64,000 nucleotides of DNA from Leucobacter aridicollis (GCF_024399335.1 NZ_CP075339.1:1922001-1986000), one strand, 5' to 3'; shown: positions 51,960 to 62,300, counted from the first letter of the stretch. Notes: generated by a model from the sequence alone, not told the origin. Numbers and translations: made by a program.

Positions 51960-53378
51960 GTGAACCACGGAATTATTCGCAAGGGCAGGCTCCTGCGTGC
52001 CCCAGCAATCGCTCTCCTCGCCCTCATCCTGGGCTGTGTTGGACTCTCGCTGCAGGCGCTACCCGCGCACGCAGCGACGTGTGTCCCCGACTCGACGACC
52101 GGCTGCGTGCAGGGAATCGTGAAGACAAGCGCCGGAGATCCGGCAAGCGGTGTCGGGCTCACACTCACTGGCATGGGAGCGAACGAGGAAACCCAGACCG
52201 ACGAGAACGGCCGCTGGTCGTTCCCAATCACCGAGGAAGGCACCTACACTGTCGCGCTCGACACCGCGACACTGCCGGACGGCCAGTTCCCGCGAGCGGC
52301 AGACACCCGAAAGGTCGAAGTCGCACTCTTCGAATCAGCGAGCGCGCTCTTCCCCCTCACTGATGACCCAGATGCCGCGGCCACGCCTGCCGCGCCCGCC
52401 CCGCCGGAGGCTGGCGAGGAAACCGGATCAGGATCGGGAGAGGAAACGCCAGGCGACGAGGCGAACGCCCCAACCAAGCCAAGCGCCACAAACTCATTCT
52501 CGTGGCCGCGCTTCTGGCAACAGGCCGCCTCCGGCCTCCGAATGGGGCTACTGCTCGCGCTCGGAGCAGTCGGGCTCTCGCTCGTGTTCGGCACGACCGG
52601 GCTCTCAAACTTTGCGCACGCTGAGATGCTCTCGATGGGCGGCATCCTTGCCTTCCTCGCGATGCAGCTCACCGGCAACATCTGGCTCTCGGGCGCCCTC
52701 GTGGTGGTCGTGATGGCCGCGTTCGGCTGGGTGCAGGACGCGGTGCTCTGGAAACCCCTGCGAAAACGCAGACTGAGCCTCACTCAGATGATGATCGTCT
52801 CGATCGGCTTCTCGATCGTGCTGCAGAACATCTTCCAGTTCTTCTTCGGCGCGAACATCCTGCGGATCGACCCGTCAACGCCGAAAACCGTGACACTGGC
52901 CGGCATCACGCTCACCGTGCAGTCCTACGTCGCCATGGGAATCGCGCTCGTCGCGATCATCGCCGTCGCGCTCGTCATGAAGTACACGCGCTTCGGTCGC
53001 GCGACCCGCGCCGTGGCCGACAATCGGCCACTCGCTGAGGCCTCGGGCATCGATGTGGATCGCGTGATCCGCTCCGTCTGGACCGTCGGCGTCGCCCTCG
53101 CGGGCCTCTCGGGCGTGCTGCTCGGCCTCGTGCTCAACGGCATCGCGTGGAACACCGGATGGCACTACCTGCTGCTCCTGTTTGCCGCGGTTATCCTCGG
53201 CGGCATCGGCACGACCTTTGGTGCCATCGTCGGCGCACTCATTATCGGCCTCGTCATCGAGATGGCGAACATCTGGCTGCCCGGCGACCTCAAGCACGCC
53301 GCCGCGCTACTCATCCTCATCGTGGTGCTGCTTGTGAGACCGCAGGGCCTCTTCGGGCGCAAGGAACGGATCGGATAA
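51960..53378 (+). CDS. livH: Branched-chain amino acid ABC permease with fused outer domain
   Basis: A 472-residue fusion. Residues 1-39 are a signal peptide ending LPAHA. Residues 40-125 form a small beta-rich domain like carboxypeptidase-regulatory domains (GCVQGIVKTSAGDPASGVGLTL, TDENGRWSFPITEEGTYTVAL), with two Cys near its start. A Pro/Glu/Gly linker to about 175 follows. The rest is a normal LivH permease: GAVGLSLVFGTTGLSNFAHAEM, then FGRATRAVADNRPLAEASGIDVDRVI. The start is GTG 51960 with GGAGG upstream. The open frame continues upstream for 1.3 kb, but that is antisense to ftsY. The outer domain is expected to face outside, near the binding protein. Confidence 0.9.
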   Translation: MNHGIIRKGRLLRAPAIALLALILGCVGLSLQALPAHAATCVPDSTTGCVQGIVKTSAGDPASGVGLTLTGMGANEETQTDENGRWSFPITEEGTYTVALDTATLPDGQFPRAADTRKVEVALFESASALFPLTDDPDAAATPAAPAPPEAGEETGSGSGEETPGDEANAPTKPSATNSFSWPRFWQQAASGLRMGLLLALGAVGLSLVFGTTGLSNFAHAEMLSMGGILAFLAMQLTGNIWLSGALVVVVMAAFGWVQDAVLWKPLRKRRLSLTQMMIVSIGFSIVLQNIFQFFFGANILRIDPSTPKTVTLAGITLTVQSYVAMGIALVAIIAVALVMKYTRFGRATRAVADNRPLAEASGIDVDRVIRSVWTVGVALAGLSGVLLGLVLNGIAWNTGWHYLLLLFAAVILGGIGTTFGAIVGALIIGLVIEMANIWLPGDLKHAAALLILIVVLLVRPQGLFGRKERIG

Positions 53379-53382
53379 CCTC

Positions 53383-54369
53383 ATGGAATTTTGGACCGGA
53401 CTCCTGCAGGCAATGCTGCAGACTGCGCTCTCCCCCGTCACCGCGGCGTTCGTTATCGCCGCGACCGGGTTGAACATCCACTTCGGATTCACCGGGCTCA
53501 TGAACATCGGGCAAGCGGGCTTCATGCTCGTCGGCGGATACGGCTTCGTGATCTCGGTCATGAACGGGGTGGGACTGTTCCCAGCGATCCTGATCTCGAT
53601 GGCGGCCTCGGCGCTGTTCGCGTTGCTGCTCGGCATCCCGACTGTGAAACTCCGGGGGGACTACCTCGCGATCGTGACGATTGGCGCGGCGGAGATCCTC
53701 CGCATGACCGCGCGGCTTGCGAATATCAGTCACATTACGGGCGGCCCGAGCGGCATCCAGAGCACGCGGTTCCGCGAGCAGTTCAACGCGCTCTCCCCAC
53801 TGCCCGAGGGGCGCACCTCGTTCCTCGGCCTGAACTACTTCAACACCGGCGTGGACGACTGGTGGTCCCGCATCGTCGCGTGGGCGCTCGTCGCCCTCTT
53901 CCTGCTCATCACATGGCTGCTCATCCGCAGCCCGTGGGGGCGAGTCCTCAAGGGAATTCGAGAGGATGAAGACGCGGTGCGAAGCCTCGGCAAGAGCCCC
54001 TTCTCATACAAGCTGCAGGCGCTCATGATCGGCGGCGTTATGGGCGGCTTCGGCGGCATCGTGATGTCGCTGCCCGCAACCATCAACCCTGACGGGATGT
54101 CGCGCGCGACCACGTTCAACCTGTGGATGATCCTGCTGCTCGGCGGCGCCGCGACGATCCTCGGACCGCTCCTCGGCGCGATCCTCTTCTTCGTCGTGCG
54201 CCTCGTCATCACGAGCGTCGCCTCGGAATTCGTGCCGGCGAGCGTGCTCAACGCGCAGCAGGCCGAGATCCTGGCATGGATCCTCATCGGGTTCATGCTC
54301 ATGCTGCTCGTGATATTCAGACCGCAAGGCATACTCGGAAACAAGAAGGAGTTGGCCTTCAATGACTAG
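53383..54369 (+). CDS. livM: Branched-chain amino acid ABC permease LivM
   Basis: A 328-residue permease with about nine membrane helices. Family features are GLNIHFGFTGLMNIGQAGFMLVGGY near residue 30, LRGDYLAIVTIGAAEILRM, and the EAA-like RVLKGIREDEDAVRSLGKSPFSYKLQALMIGG. It pairs with LivH. The gap to livH is four bases and it overlaps livG by eight, so the four importer genes are one operon. The C-terminus ends FRPQGILGNKKELAF, typical of LivM. Confidence 0.94.
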   Translation: MEFWTGLLQAMLQTALSPVTAAFVIAATGLNIHFGFTGLMNIGQAGFMLVGGYGFVISVMNGVGLFPAILISMAASALFALLLGIPTVKLRGDYLAIVTIGAAEILRMTARLANISHITGGPSGIQSTRFREQFNALSPLPEGRTSFLGLNYFNTGVDDWWSRIVAWALVALFLLITWLLIRSPWGRVLKGIREDEDAVRSLGKSPFSYKLQALMIGGVMGGFGGIVMSLPATINPDGMSRATTFNLWMILLLGGAATILGPLLGAILFFVVRLVITSVASEFVPASVLNAQQAEILAWILIGFMLMLLVIFRPQGILGNKKELAFND

Positions 54370-55294
54370 TTACCCATACGACCGCGCGGAACTCCGCGCG
54401 AGCCTGGCCCAGATCGAACAGCGGCCCGGGGCGCCGAAGCCGGACCCGATCCTCGTGGCCGACAACGTCGTCCGACGGTTCGGCGGAATGACAGCCGTTG
54501 ACGTCGACCACGTCGAGGTGCAGCGTGGCGCGATCACCGCGCTCATCGGGCCCAACGGAGCGGGCAAGACCACCTTCTTCAACCTCCTCACAGGGTTCGA
54601 CAAGCCGACACCGGCGACTGGCCGCGACAAGGCCAGCTGGTCTTTCAACGGCAAGTCGTTCACCACGACGAGCGCGACGAAGGTGGCGCGATCCGGGATG
54701 ATCCGGACGTTCCAGCTCACCAAGGCGCTCACCAGGATGACTGTGCTCGAAAACATGCTTATCGGGGCGGCGAACCAGCCCGGCGAGAATCTGTTCGTCG
54801 GGCTCGTGAAGCCGCTCTGGGCGAAGCGCGAACGCGAGAACGTTGAGCGCGCGGAGGAGCTCCTCAAGCGGTTCAAGCTCGACGCGAAGCGCAACGATAT
54901 GGCAGGCGGGCTGTCCGGCGGCCAGAAGAAGCTCCTGGAGATGGCGCGCGCGCTGATGTCGAATCCCTCGATGATCATGCTCGATGAGCCGATGGCTGGT
55001 GTGAATCCCGCGCTGACCCAGAGCCTGCTCGAGCACATTGAGCAGCTCCGTGACGATGGCACCACCGTACTGTTCGTCGAGCACGACATGCACATGGTCC
55101 GGCACATTTCCGACTGGGTTGTGGTGATGGCCCAGGGCAGGATCATTGCGGAGGGACTACCGGAAGACGTCATGACAAGCCCAGCCGTGATCGACGCGTA
55201 CCTTGGCGCGCACCACGACCAGGATCTCGGCGACGTCATCAACACGCAAATGATGCGCGCCATCGAGGACGAGATCAAGGAGGAAGCGCGATGA
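54362..55294 (+). CDS. livG: Branched-chain amino acid ABC ATPase LivG
   Basis: A 310-residue ATPase. Walker A GPNGAGKTT is at 63-71, the signature LSGGQKKLLEMARALMSNP and Walker B MIMLDEPMAGVNPAL follow, and the H-loop is FVEHDMHMVRHISD. The EPMAGVNP sequence and the C-terminal domain with AYLGAHHDQ are LivG features. Residues 1-28 form an extra lead. It forms a heterodimer with LivF. It overlaps livM by eight bases and livF by four. Confidence 0.94.
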   Translation: MTSYPYDRAELRASLAQIEQRPGAPKPDPILVADNVVRRFGGMTAVDVDHVEVQRGAITALIGPNGAGKTTFFNLLTGFDKPTPATGRDKASWSFNGKSFTTTSATKVARSGMIRTFQLTKALTRMTVLENMLIGAANQPGENLFVGLVKPLWAKRERENVERAEELLKRFKLDAKRNDMAGGLSGGQKKLLEMARALMSNPSMIMLDEPMAGVNPALTQSLLEHIEQLRDDGTTVLFVEHDMHMVRHISDWVVVMAQGRIIAEGLPEDVMTSPAVIDAYLGAHHDQDLGDVINTQMMRAIEDEIKEEAR

Positions 55295-56145
55295 CTGACG
55301 CACTCGCTACACCCGAGCCACCCACGGCAAACGCACACACCGGCGGCGTGAGCGTTCCATCGGAAGAGCTCGTCCTCGAGGCGACCAACCTCGTCGCGGG
55401 CTACCTCCCGGGCATCAACATCCTCAACGGCTGCAATATCTCCGCTCACAAGGGCGAACTCGTCGGGATCATTGGGCCCAACGGATCGGGCAAGTCAACG
55501 CTGTTGAAGTCGCTGTTCGGGCTCGTTGACATCCGTGACGGGTCCGTGGCATTGAACGGTGAGGATGTCACCAAGTCCAAGACAACGGAACTCGTGCGCA
55601 AGGGGGTCGGCTTCGTCCCGCAAACCAACAACGTGTTCCAGACGCTGTCGATCGAGGAGAACCTACAGATGGGCCTCTTCCTGAACCCGAAGCGGTTCGC
55701 GAGTCGCGTGGCCGAGATCTGGGACCTGTTTCCGATGCTCGCCGACCGGCGAAAGCAGCTCGCCGGCTCACTATCTGGCGGCGAACGCCAGTCCGTCGCG
55801 ATGGCACGGGCACTCATGACCGAGCCCAGCGTGCTGTTGCTGGATGAGCCCAGCGCGGGGCTCTCCCCCGTCCGACAGGATGAGACCTTCATTCGGACGC
55901 GGCAGATCAATCAGACCGGCGTGACGATTGTGATGGTCGAGCAGAATGCTCGCCGGTGCCTGCAGATTTGCGACCGCGCGTACGTGCTGGATCAGGGAAC
56001 GAACGCGCACCAGGGCACGGGTCGCGAACTCGCGAATGATCCGAAGGTGATCGAGTTGTATCTCGGCACACTCGCCACCGACGTCGACGCCAAGCGCGCG
56101 GAGACGGGTGCGATTCCTGTCAGCGGTGTAGATGGGGATCGGTAG
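55291..56145 (+). CDS. livF: Branched-chain amino acid ABC ATPase LivF
   Basis: A 284-residue ATPase with GPNGSGKST at 62-70, signature LSGGERQSVAMARALMTEP and LLLDEPSAGLSP, and the H-loop VEQNARRCLQICDRAYVL. The SVAMARA and EPSAGLSP pattern and the short C-terminus are LivF features. The tail after YLGTL is 20 residues longer than usual. It ends the plus-strand importer row; a strong hairpin follows. The binding protein for this importer lies 1.8 kb further, beyond a DUF222 gene, on the other strand. Confidence 0.94.
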   Translation: MTDALATPEPPTANAHTGGVSVPSEELVLEATNLVAGYLPGINILNGCNISAHKGELVGIIGPNGSGKSTLLKSLFGLVDIRDGSVALNGEDVTKSKTTELVRKGVGFVPQTNNVFQTLSIEENLQMGLFLNPKRFASRVAEIWDLFPMLADRRKQLAGSLSGGERQSVAMARALMTEPSVLLLDEPSAGLSPVRQDETFIRTRQINQTGVTIVMVEQNARRCLQICDRAYVLDQGTNAHQGTGRELANDPKVIELYLGTLATDVDAKRAETGAIPVSGVDGDR

Positions 56146-56189
56146 CCGACGCCCCTCATCCAGAAGTGGTCCGGAACGGCGCCGAGGTG

Positions 56190-56219
56190 TGGATGACCGC
56201 GCGTGCACGCGGTCATCCA
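56190..56219. terminator. Two-way terminator between livF and the DUF222 gene
   Basis: TGGATGACCGCG (56190-56201) and CGCGGTCATCCA (56208-56219) form a perfect 12-bp stem with a 6-base loop. It lies in the 110-base gap of two converging genes and could serve both. No T-run. Confidence 0.7.
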
Positions 56220-56255
56220 ACCCCAGGCAGACACCGCACGCACGAGGTTCTAGGC

Positions 56256-57725
56256 TCAGAACGGGCCGGGCTCCTCATCGCGCACTGTTCGAAACCGGAC
56301 CCGGCTCGGCGGGCGCTCGATGTGTTCGGCCCCCGTCGGGCTGACCCATTTCAATACGCCACCCGGCTGCTGATCCACTTTCCAAGCTGAGTTGTGTTTC
56401 AGCGTGTGGTGCCCCCGACAGAGATGCGCGAGGTTGTCCGTGCGAGTCTCGCCGCCACTAGCCGCCGCCTTGGTGTGGTCGAGGTCACACCTACTCGCGC
56501 GAATCCTGCATCCAGGGGCGCGACAGTGTACGTCGCGGGCGGCGAGCAGGCGGCGTATCTCTGCGCTCGGGCGGTAGCGTTCGACGCCGAGCACTGCGCC
56601 ATCAGGATCGACGGACACCGCGTCCCAAACGCGTTCTCCCCCGGCGAGTTCTCGGGCAGCGGTGGCCCCGATCGGGCCATATCCCACGAGCTCGGCAATC
56701 CCATCCGTGCGTCCGGCTTCTCCGTGTTCACCGAGGGTGTGTGCTGGGATGATCACCTGGATATGCGCGCTCACTCCGATCCCGAGTGCGGGGCGGAGTT
56801 CGCCCGCAGCGCCGCATGCCGGGCCTCCGGTTGGCTCGTCACCGTCCGCAGGGTCGGAGGTGGCGCCAGCATCGGTTATGCCGCGCAAGAGTAGGTCGGC
56901 CATCACGTCAGCTTCCACCTGTGGCCGCTTGCGCGGTCGGGGGTCTTGCGCCTTCTCGGGGACAGCTGGACCACTCTTCGCTTCCAACAGCACCACGGAC
57001 TTCGCGATCTGACGGATCCGATCCCGAATGCCATACGCCACCGCTGCAGGAAGATACGCGCGGAGTTCGGCCATGCCGTCGGGGAGGTCCGAAACGCACA
57101 CGGATCGCCGAGCGGCGGCCTCTTCGTTGCGCGAGTCTTCGTTGAGTTCGGAGAATTCGAGCGCCAGTCGGCGCGCGATCGGACGAAGTCTGTTGGACGG
57201 CTCGATCCGCGCGTGGTCGAGCACCGCCGTCTCGTATCGAGATCGCTTGCTCGCAAGCGCGCCGCTTGACTCGAGGCCGAACGGCGCCCCTTCTTCAACT
57301 ACGACTCGCAGGTTGGTCGAGTTGATCTCCCCGGCGAGGAGTGCATCAGCGGTGGCACGATACAGTCCTCCCGCCTGGTGTGCGATGTTGAGCAGCCTTG
57401 CGGCCGCGTATTCGCTGAGTTTGTAGCGTGCGGAGACTTCAAGGCGCAGAGACCGGAAGGCGAACTCGAGATCGCGAGTAGGCGGGCCTGCGGGCGGTCC
57501 GCAGGTTCGCTCCATGAGGCGCCCGAGGGCGAGCAGCTGTAACCCTTCCGCGCGCCGAGCGGAATCCATAGCAGAGTCGATCGCTTGGAAGTCGCGGCGG
57601 TCTTGCGAGAGCGACGCGCGCCACTGCAGTTCGTAGCCGGGCGTGACAAATGCATCGTCGTCGCGGCTGGCGGACGGTTCAGGGGTACGGTCAGGCTCAT
57701 CGGCGTCTGGTGAGAAGTCGTTCAT
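56256..57725 (-). CDS. DUF222/HNH endonuclease-domain protein
   Basis: A 489-residue protein of the DUF222 (13E12-like) family, typically present in many copies in actinobacterial genomes. The N-terminal DUF222 region contains RYKLSEYAAARLLNIAHQ and DALLAGEINSTNLRVVVEE. A C-terminal HNH domain lies at 401-444, with CRAPGCRIRASRCDLDH and DNLAHLCRGHHTLKH, so metal ligands and the catalytic His are present. The activity is unproven for the family. I chose ATG 57725; the frame is open to 57863. It stands between livF and the binding-protein gene, splitting the importer locus. It may be a recent insertion, but no repeats or ends mark it. Confidence 0.9.
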   Translation of the reverse strand: MNDFSPDADEPDRTPEPSASRDDDAFVTPGYELQWRASLSQDRRDFQAIDSAMDSARRAEGLQLLALGRLMERTCGPPAGPPTRDLEFAFRSLRLEVSARYKLSEYAAARLLNIAHQAGGLYRATADALLAGEINSTNLRVVVEEGAPFGLESSGALASKRSRYETAVLDHARIEPSNRLRPIARRLALEFSELNEDSRNEEAAARRSVCVSDLPDGMAELRAYLPAAVAYGIRDRIRQIAKSVVLLEAKSGPAVPEKAQDPRPRKRPQVEADVMADLLLRGITDAGATSDPADGDEPTGGPACGAAGELRPALGIGVSAHIQVIIPAHTLGEHGEAGRTDGIAELVGYGPIGATAARELAGGERVWDAVSVDPDGAVLGVERYRPSAEIRRLLAARDVHCRAPGCRIRASRCDLDHTKAAASGGETRTDNLAHLCRGHHTLKHNSAWKVDQQPGGVLKWVSPTGAEHIERPPSRVRFRTVRDEEPGPF

Positions 57726-57852
57726 GGGACCAATGGCACAGCATCGCTCTGGGGCGGGAGCGGGTTCTCCACAGCTCAGCGAGGATCGCCTCGCAGGCGT
57801 CGTTCCTGTCCCGCTGTGAGCGAAGCAACGTCTCGTACCCGTACAAACGAAC

Positions 57853-57885
57853 GGAGGCCCCAACCCGAAACGGGTTGGGGCCTCC
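57853..57885 (-). terminator. Terminator of the branched-chain binding-protein gene
   Basis: GGAGGCCCCAACCCG (57853-57867) and CGGGTTGGGGCCTCC (57871-57885) form a perfect 15-bp stem with a 3-base loop. On the minus strand it is followed by GTTCGTTTGT, a T-rich tail. It is the strongest hairpin in the window. Confidence 0.88.
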
Positions 57886-57905
57886 GGAGAGAGACTGCGG
57901 GAGAG

Positions 57906-59174
57906 TTATCCCTCGATCTCACCCACGGCGTTCGGCTTGTTCGCCTCGTCGTACCGGTAGATACCGATCAGTGCCGAGGACGGCTCGTTCTTGTCAGTGA
58001 GCGGCCCACCACCTGCGCGACCCTCATAGTGGATGTCCTTGTCATCCTCGAGCAGCGCAAGGCAGTCCTTGTAGGTGCTGCACTTCTCGCCACCGTCTGC
58101 ACCCGAAACCGCCTGCAGGTTGTCACGGATCGCCGCTGGATCCGTGCTGCCAGCCTTCTGCGCGGCCAGTGCGACGAGCATGACCGCGTCGTACGACTCC
58201 GGAGCGAAGTTCGTGCTCTGGGTCGCGGTCTCATCGGCTGCGACAAGCGCGTCGAGGAAGTCGCCTTCTGAAGCGCGGCCCGGCGTCGTGCCCTGGGCAC
58301 CCTTCAGGAGGCCAGCGTCGAACTCCTCATACGGAACCGTGTTACCGTCAACAAGGTACAGCTTGGACAGGTCGAACCCCTGAGCTGCAAGCTCGGGGAT
58401 GATCTGCTTCGCCTCTTCGTAGCTCACGATCGCGATCGCGTCAGGCTTCTTTGACAGTGCTGCGGTCACCTCGGAGGTGAAGGTGGTCTGCCCCTCCGGG
58501 AACTCCTCGCCCGACCCCTTCGCGCCATACACGAGCTCTGCGCCGGCCTCTTCCAGGGTCTCCTGGAAGTTGTCACGGAGCCCGATGCCATAGTCGTTGT
58601 TCTGCGCGAGCATCGCCACAGTCGAATGGCCGTCCTGAAGCACGAGGTTTCCGAGTGCGCGCCCCTGGATAATGTCGGATGCAATCGTGCGGAAGTACAG
58701 CGGGTTGATCCCCGACATCCCGATACCAGTGTTCGAGGGAGACCCCATCAGGATGCCAGCCTCCGTGAGCCTCGGCATCGCGGCGTTGGAGTTGCCCGTG
58801 CCCATCGCACCAAGCACGAATGACGGGTTTGCCTTGATGATCTCGTCGACACTCTTGTTGATGATCGTCGGGTCGGACGCGTCGTGCTCGTTACCTTCGA
58901 CGACGAGCTCGACGTCTGAGCCGAGAACGCCGCCCGCAGCGTTGATGTCTTCCATCGCGAGCTTCACTGCTGCGCGAGGGCCGAAGATGAGGTGCGCGAG
59001 CGTTCCCGTCTGAGGAAGCAGTGTGCCAATCTTCAGTGCACCCGAGTCCCCCGAGGGTGTCGATGTTGTGTCGTCAGCAGGCTTATCGCTGCTTGATGTG
59101 CAGCCTGACAGCGCGAGGGCCGCACCGGCAAACAGCGCAATCGCGGCTGCAGTTTTCTTGGAGTAAACCTTCAT
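57906..59174 (-). CDS. Branched-chain amino acid-binding lipoprotein
   Basis: A 422-residue type I periplasmic-binding-fold lipoprotein (Peripla_BP_6). The signal peptide ends LALSGC at lipidated Cys25, followed by an Asp/Thr/Ser linker. Family parts are LKIGTLLPQTGTLAHL, VKLAMEDINAAGGVLGSDVELVVEG and PSNTGIGMSGINPLYFRTIASD. Two Cys near residue 375 (EKCSTYKDCLAL) may form a disulfide. It most likely serves the livHMGF importer 1.8 kb away, although the gene is inverted and separated by a DUF222 gene. The ATG at 59174 has GGAAAGG upstream. A strong terminator follows it. Confidence 0.92.
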   Translation of the reverse strand: MKVYSKKTAAAIALFAGAALALSGCTSSSDKPADDTTSTPSGDSGALKIGTLLPQTGTLAHLIFGPRAAVKLAMEDINAAGGVLGSDVELVVEGNEHDASDPTIINKSVDEIIKANPSFVLGAMGTGNSNAAMPRLTEAGILMGSPSNTGIGMSGINPLYFRTIASDIIQGRALGNLVLQDGHSTVAMLAQNNDYGIGLRDNFQETLEEAGAELVYGAKGSGEEFPEGQTTFTSEVTAALSKKPDAIAIVSYEEAKQIIPELAAQGFDLSKLYLVDGNTVPYEEFDAGLLKGAQGTTPGRASEGDFLDALVAADETATQSTNFAPESYDAVMLVALAAQKAGSTDPAAIRDNLQAVSGADGGEKCSTYKDCLALLEDDKDIHYEGRAGGGPLTDKNEPSSALIGIYRYDEANKPNAVGEIEG

Positions 59175-59364
59175 TGGCTACGCCTTTCCATACGGTTTGG
59201 TACGCCCCACCATTGGAGCGGTACGTTCGTAGCGTATCGCCGGGAGCAAGCGCTGTGTTGTTCTCCAGCCCTGCCGAGACAATTTTGTTAGATTCAATCA
59301 ATCGCCGACGGGTTCGGGTCGCAAAAGTATCGGATTCCGACTCGCCTCGCGACGCTCAGCGTGA

Positions 59365-62300
59365 TCAGGATTCAGCACCGAGCCGCTGTCCAACGACAGC
59401 GGAGATCCCGTCTCGGCGCATCGATACGCCATACAGAGCGTCGGCGATTTCCATTGTGCGCTTCTGGTGCGTGATGACGATGAGTTGCGACGTCTCACGC
59501 AGCCGTTCGAAGACCTGCAGCAGGCGGCCAAGGTTCGCGTCGTCGAGCGCTGCCTCAACCTCGTCCATGATGTAGAACGGGCTCGGCCGCGCCTGGAAGA
59601 TCGCAACGAGAAGGGCAACGGCAGCAAGGGAGCGCTCGCCACCCGACAAGAGAGACAGCCGTTCGACTTTCTTGCCCGCGGGCCGCACCGCGATGTCGAT
59701 GCCCGTCGTGAGCAGTTCGTCAGGGTTCGTGAGGGAGATCTCCCCGGAACCACCGGGAAACAGGATCGGAAACACCTCGGAAAACGCGGCGCGCGTGTCC
59801 TCGAAGGCAGCAGCGAAGATCCCCTGCATGTGCTCGTCGAGCTCCTCGATGATTTGGCGTAGATCCGCGCGCGTCTTTGTCAGATCGGAGAGCTGGTCGA
59901 CGAGGAACTTATGCCGTTGCTCGAGCGCCGCGAACTCCTCGAGCGCGAGCGGATTGATTCGGCCGAGCTCGCTCAGGCGTCGCTCTGCCTTCGCGAGACG
60001 TCGCTCCTGCTCGGCGCGAACGAACGGGACCGTCCGTTCTGCGCGCGCTGTCGTGTGCGCCGCGTCGTGCGCAGGGACAACGTCGTTGCCGTGTTCCCCC
60101 GCTCCACCGGTGCTGTCGGAGGGGCTCCGTTCCTCGCGCACGCCAGCGTCCGCGCCCGCAAGCCCGAGTTCGGCCGCGAGCTGTTCCTCGAGCGAGAGTT
60201 CGCTTGTCGGTGGAGCGGCGTCGGCCGATACCTCGGAGCTCGGCGATGCACCGACCGTGGCGTTGCCTTCGCCAGCCACTGGGATCCCGACCTGCGGGCC
60301 GTACTCAGCAACGAGCACATCCTCAACGAGCCCGAGTTCGTTCCCTGCCCGCTCAAGCAAGGACGAAAGCTGCAGTTTGCGTTCGTAACTCTTCAGCTCG
60401 GCCCCGTGGACAAGCTCGGTAATCGACTGCAGTTTGCCGCGGGCTTCTGACTCCTCGGAACGCAGAAGGGTGAGCTCCTGGCTGTTCCGGGCCCGTTCCT
60501 GCTCTGCACCCTGCTGGGCGGTGCGAGCCTCGGAGAGGGATCGATCGCACGCGTCGAGGATCCCTGGAAGCGCCTCGGCGACAAGCTCGGCGCGTGCGAC
60601 CTGCCGCGAACGCAAGACGGCTCGACGTGCGGCCTCCTCAGCCGCTCGGCGCTCCGCTTCGAACTGCGCCGCGAGGGTAACGCTTCGTTCCTCTGCAGCC
60701 CGGGCGCGCTCTTTGGCGGTCTCAAACGCGAGCCGCGCTTCAATCTCGACGGAGCGAGCCTTTTCGACGTCTGCGAGAAGATCGTCGCGCTGGCTTGCGT
60801 CGAGAATCGGGCGCGGCTTCGCGGCCGCATCCTCGAACGCCCGTGTCGCCTGGACCACGAGCTCGGCGGCCTCATCTTCCGAGCCAGTCACGCCCGCTAG
60901 TGCGGTCGCTGCTCGTTCAGCTTCGGAGCGTGTCGCTTCTGCCCGCACGACGAGCTGTTGGCGCCTGCGAGCGTGCTCGGCGAGCCTGGCGTCCGCTTCG
61001 CGAAGCTCGGCGTAGGCCGCCTTACTCTCAGCTTTGAGTCGCGCGACCCGCTCCCGCTGGTCGGCGAGCGCCGCAGCCGCAGCCTCAATTTCTGCAGAGA
61101 TGACTTCGAGCCGGTCCTGGGCCTCGCTGAGGTCTGCAGTGAGCTCAATCCGCGACGGCGCGAGCCCTGACCCGCCAGCCAGTGTGTGCTCGGTGAGCAC
61201 ATCACCGTCGGACGTCACAATCGTGAAGCCACCGCCGGGCAATAGCGACCGAAGGGCGGCGGCGCCCGCAGCGGCCTCCGCTGCGTCTCCGGCGACGAAG
61301 CTTCGACTCAGCAGACCTCGTACACCGTCGGGTGCCTCGAGAAGTACCGTCGAGATCGCAGTAAGGCCGGGCACTGCGACGGCTGGTCTCTCGACAGCGG
61401 CGGCATTCGCGATGACGGCCCGAAGGCGACCGATGTCGCGCTGCCGCGCATCGGAGACGGCACCCTGTGCGACGTCGGCGGAGTCCACGAGGAGCGCGTC
61501 GGCGAACACTCCAAGCGCCGCGCCGACCGCTGCCTCGTAGCCGTCGCGCACCTTGACGTGGTCCGCGACACGGCCCAGCACCCCGGCGGGTTGCTCGGCG
61601 AGCAGTGTGCCAGACGCGTCGCGCTGATCCAATGAGCGCGCGAGTGCTGATACGCGGGCCTCGAGGCCCGACGCCTCCTGCTCGAGCGCGTGGAGGGCGG
61701 AGCGTTGTTCGTCGACAAGCTTCTCGGCGGCGGTCTCGCGTTCTTGCGCCGCGCGGTACGCGCCGTCGAGCCCGCCCTCTGGCAACTCTGCGTCGTTGGA
61801 TTCGGACTCGAATGCCTCGAGTTCGGCTTGAGCATCGCTCGCTCGAGTCTCGGCCTGCGCCAACGCTTGGGTCCGTCGTTCGAGCTCAGCCGCGATGGTC
61901 TCCCGCTTCTGTTCGGCTGCCTCGAGTCGTCCGCGAAGCGCCGAAAGCTCAAGGTCGTGGCGGGAGACGAGCTCGGCCTGCGCCTGGATTTGCTCATCGA
62001 TGGCGTCGAGCATCTGTTGCGCTTTCCGCGTGGCCTGCTCAGTGGCGCGCCATCGGTCCTCCTGCTCGGGAATGCGGGCAGCGAGCTCCCGCGCCTCTTC
62101 CCGAGCCTCGTCGACTGAAGTTCGACTCGTCAGCGATACCTGCTCGGGTGATTCCGACTGCGTCGCAAGAAAGGTGAGACGCTGCTGTGCCTGCGCGTAC
62201 AGGCCCCGCAGCTTAGACTGGGCGCTCTCGAGAGCGAACGTGACGCGGCGCGCGGCGTCAAGCTCGTCGCCCTGCTGCTCCTGTTCAAGCCGCTCGATGC

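Noticed and set aside
56256..57725. DUF222/HNH gene as part of a homing intron or intein
   Set aside because: It is a complete free-standing gene with no interrupted host gene.
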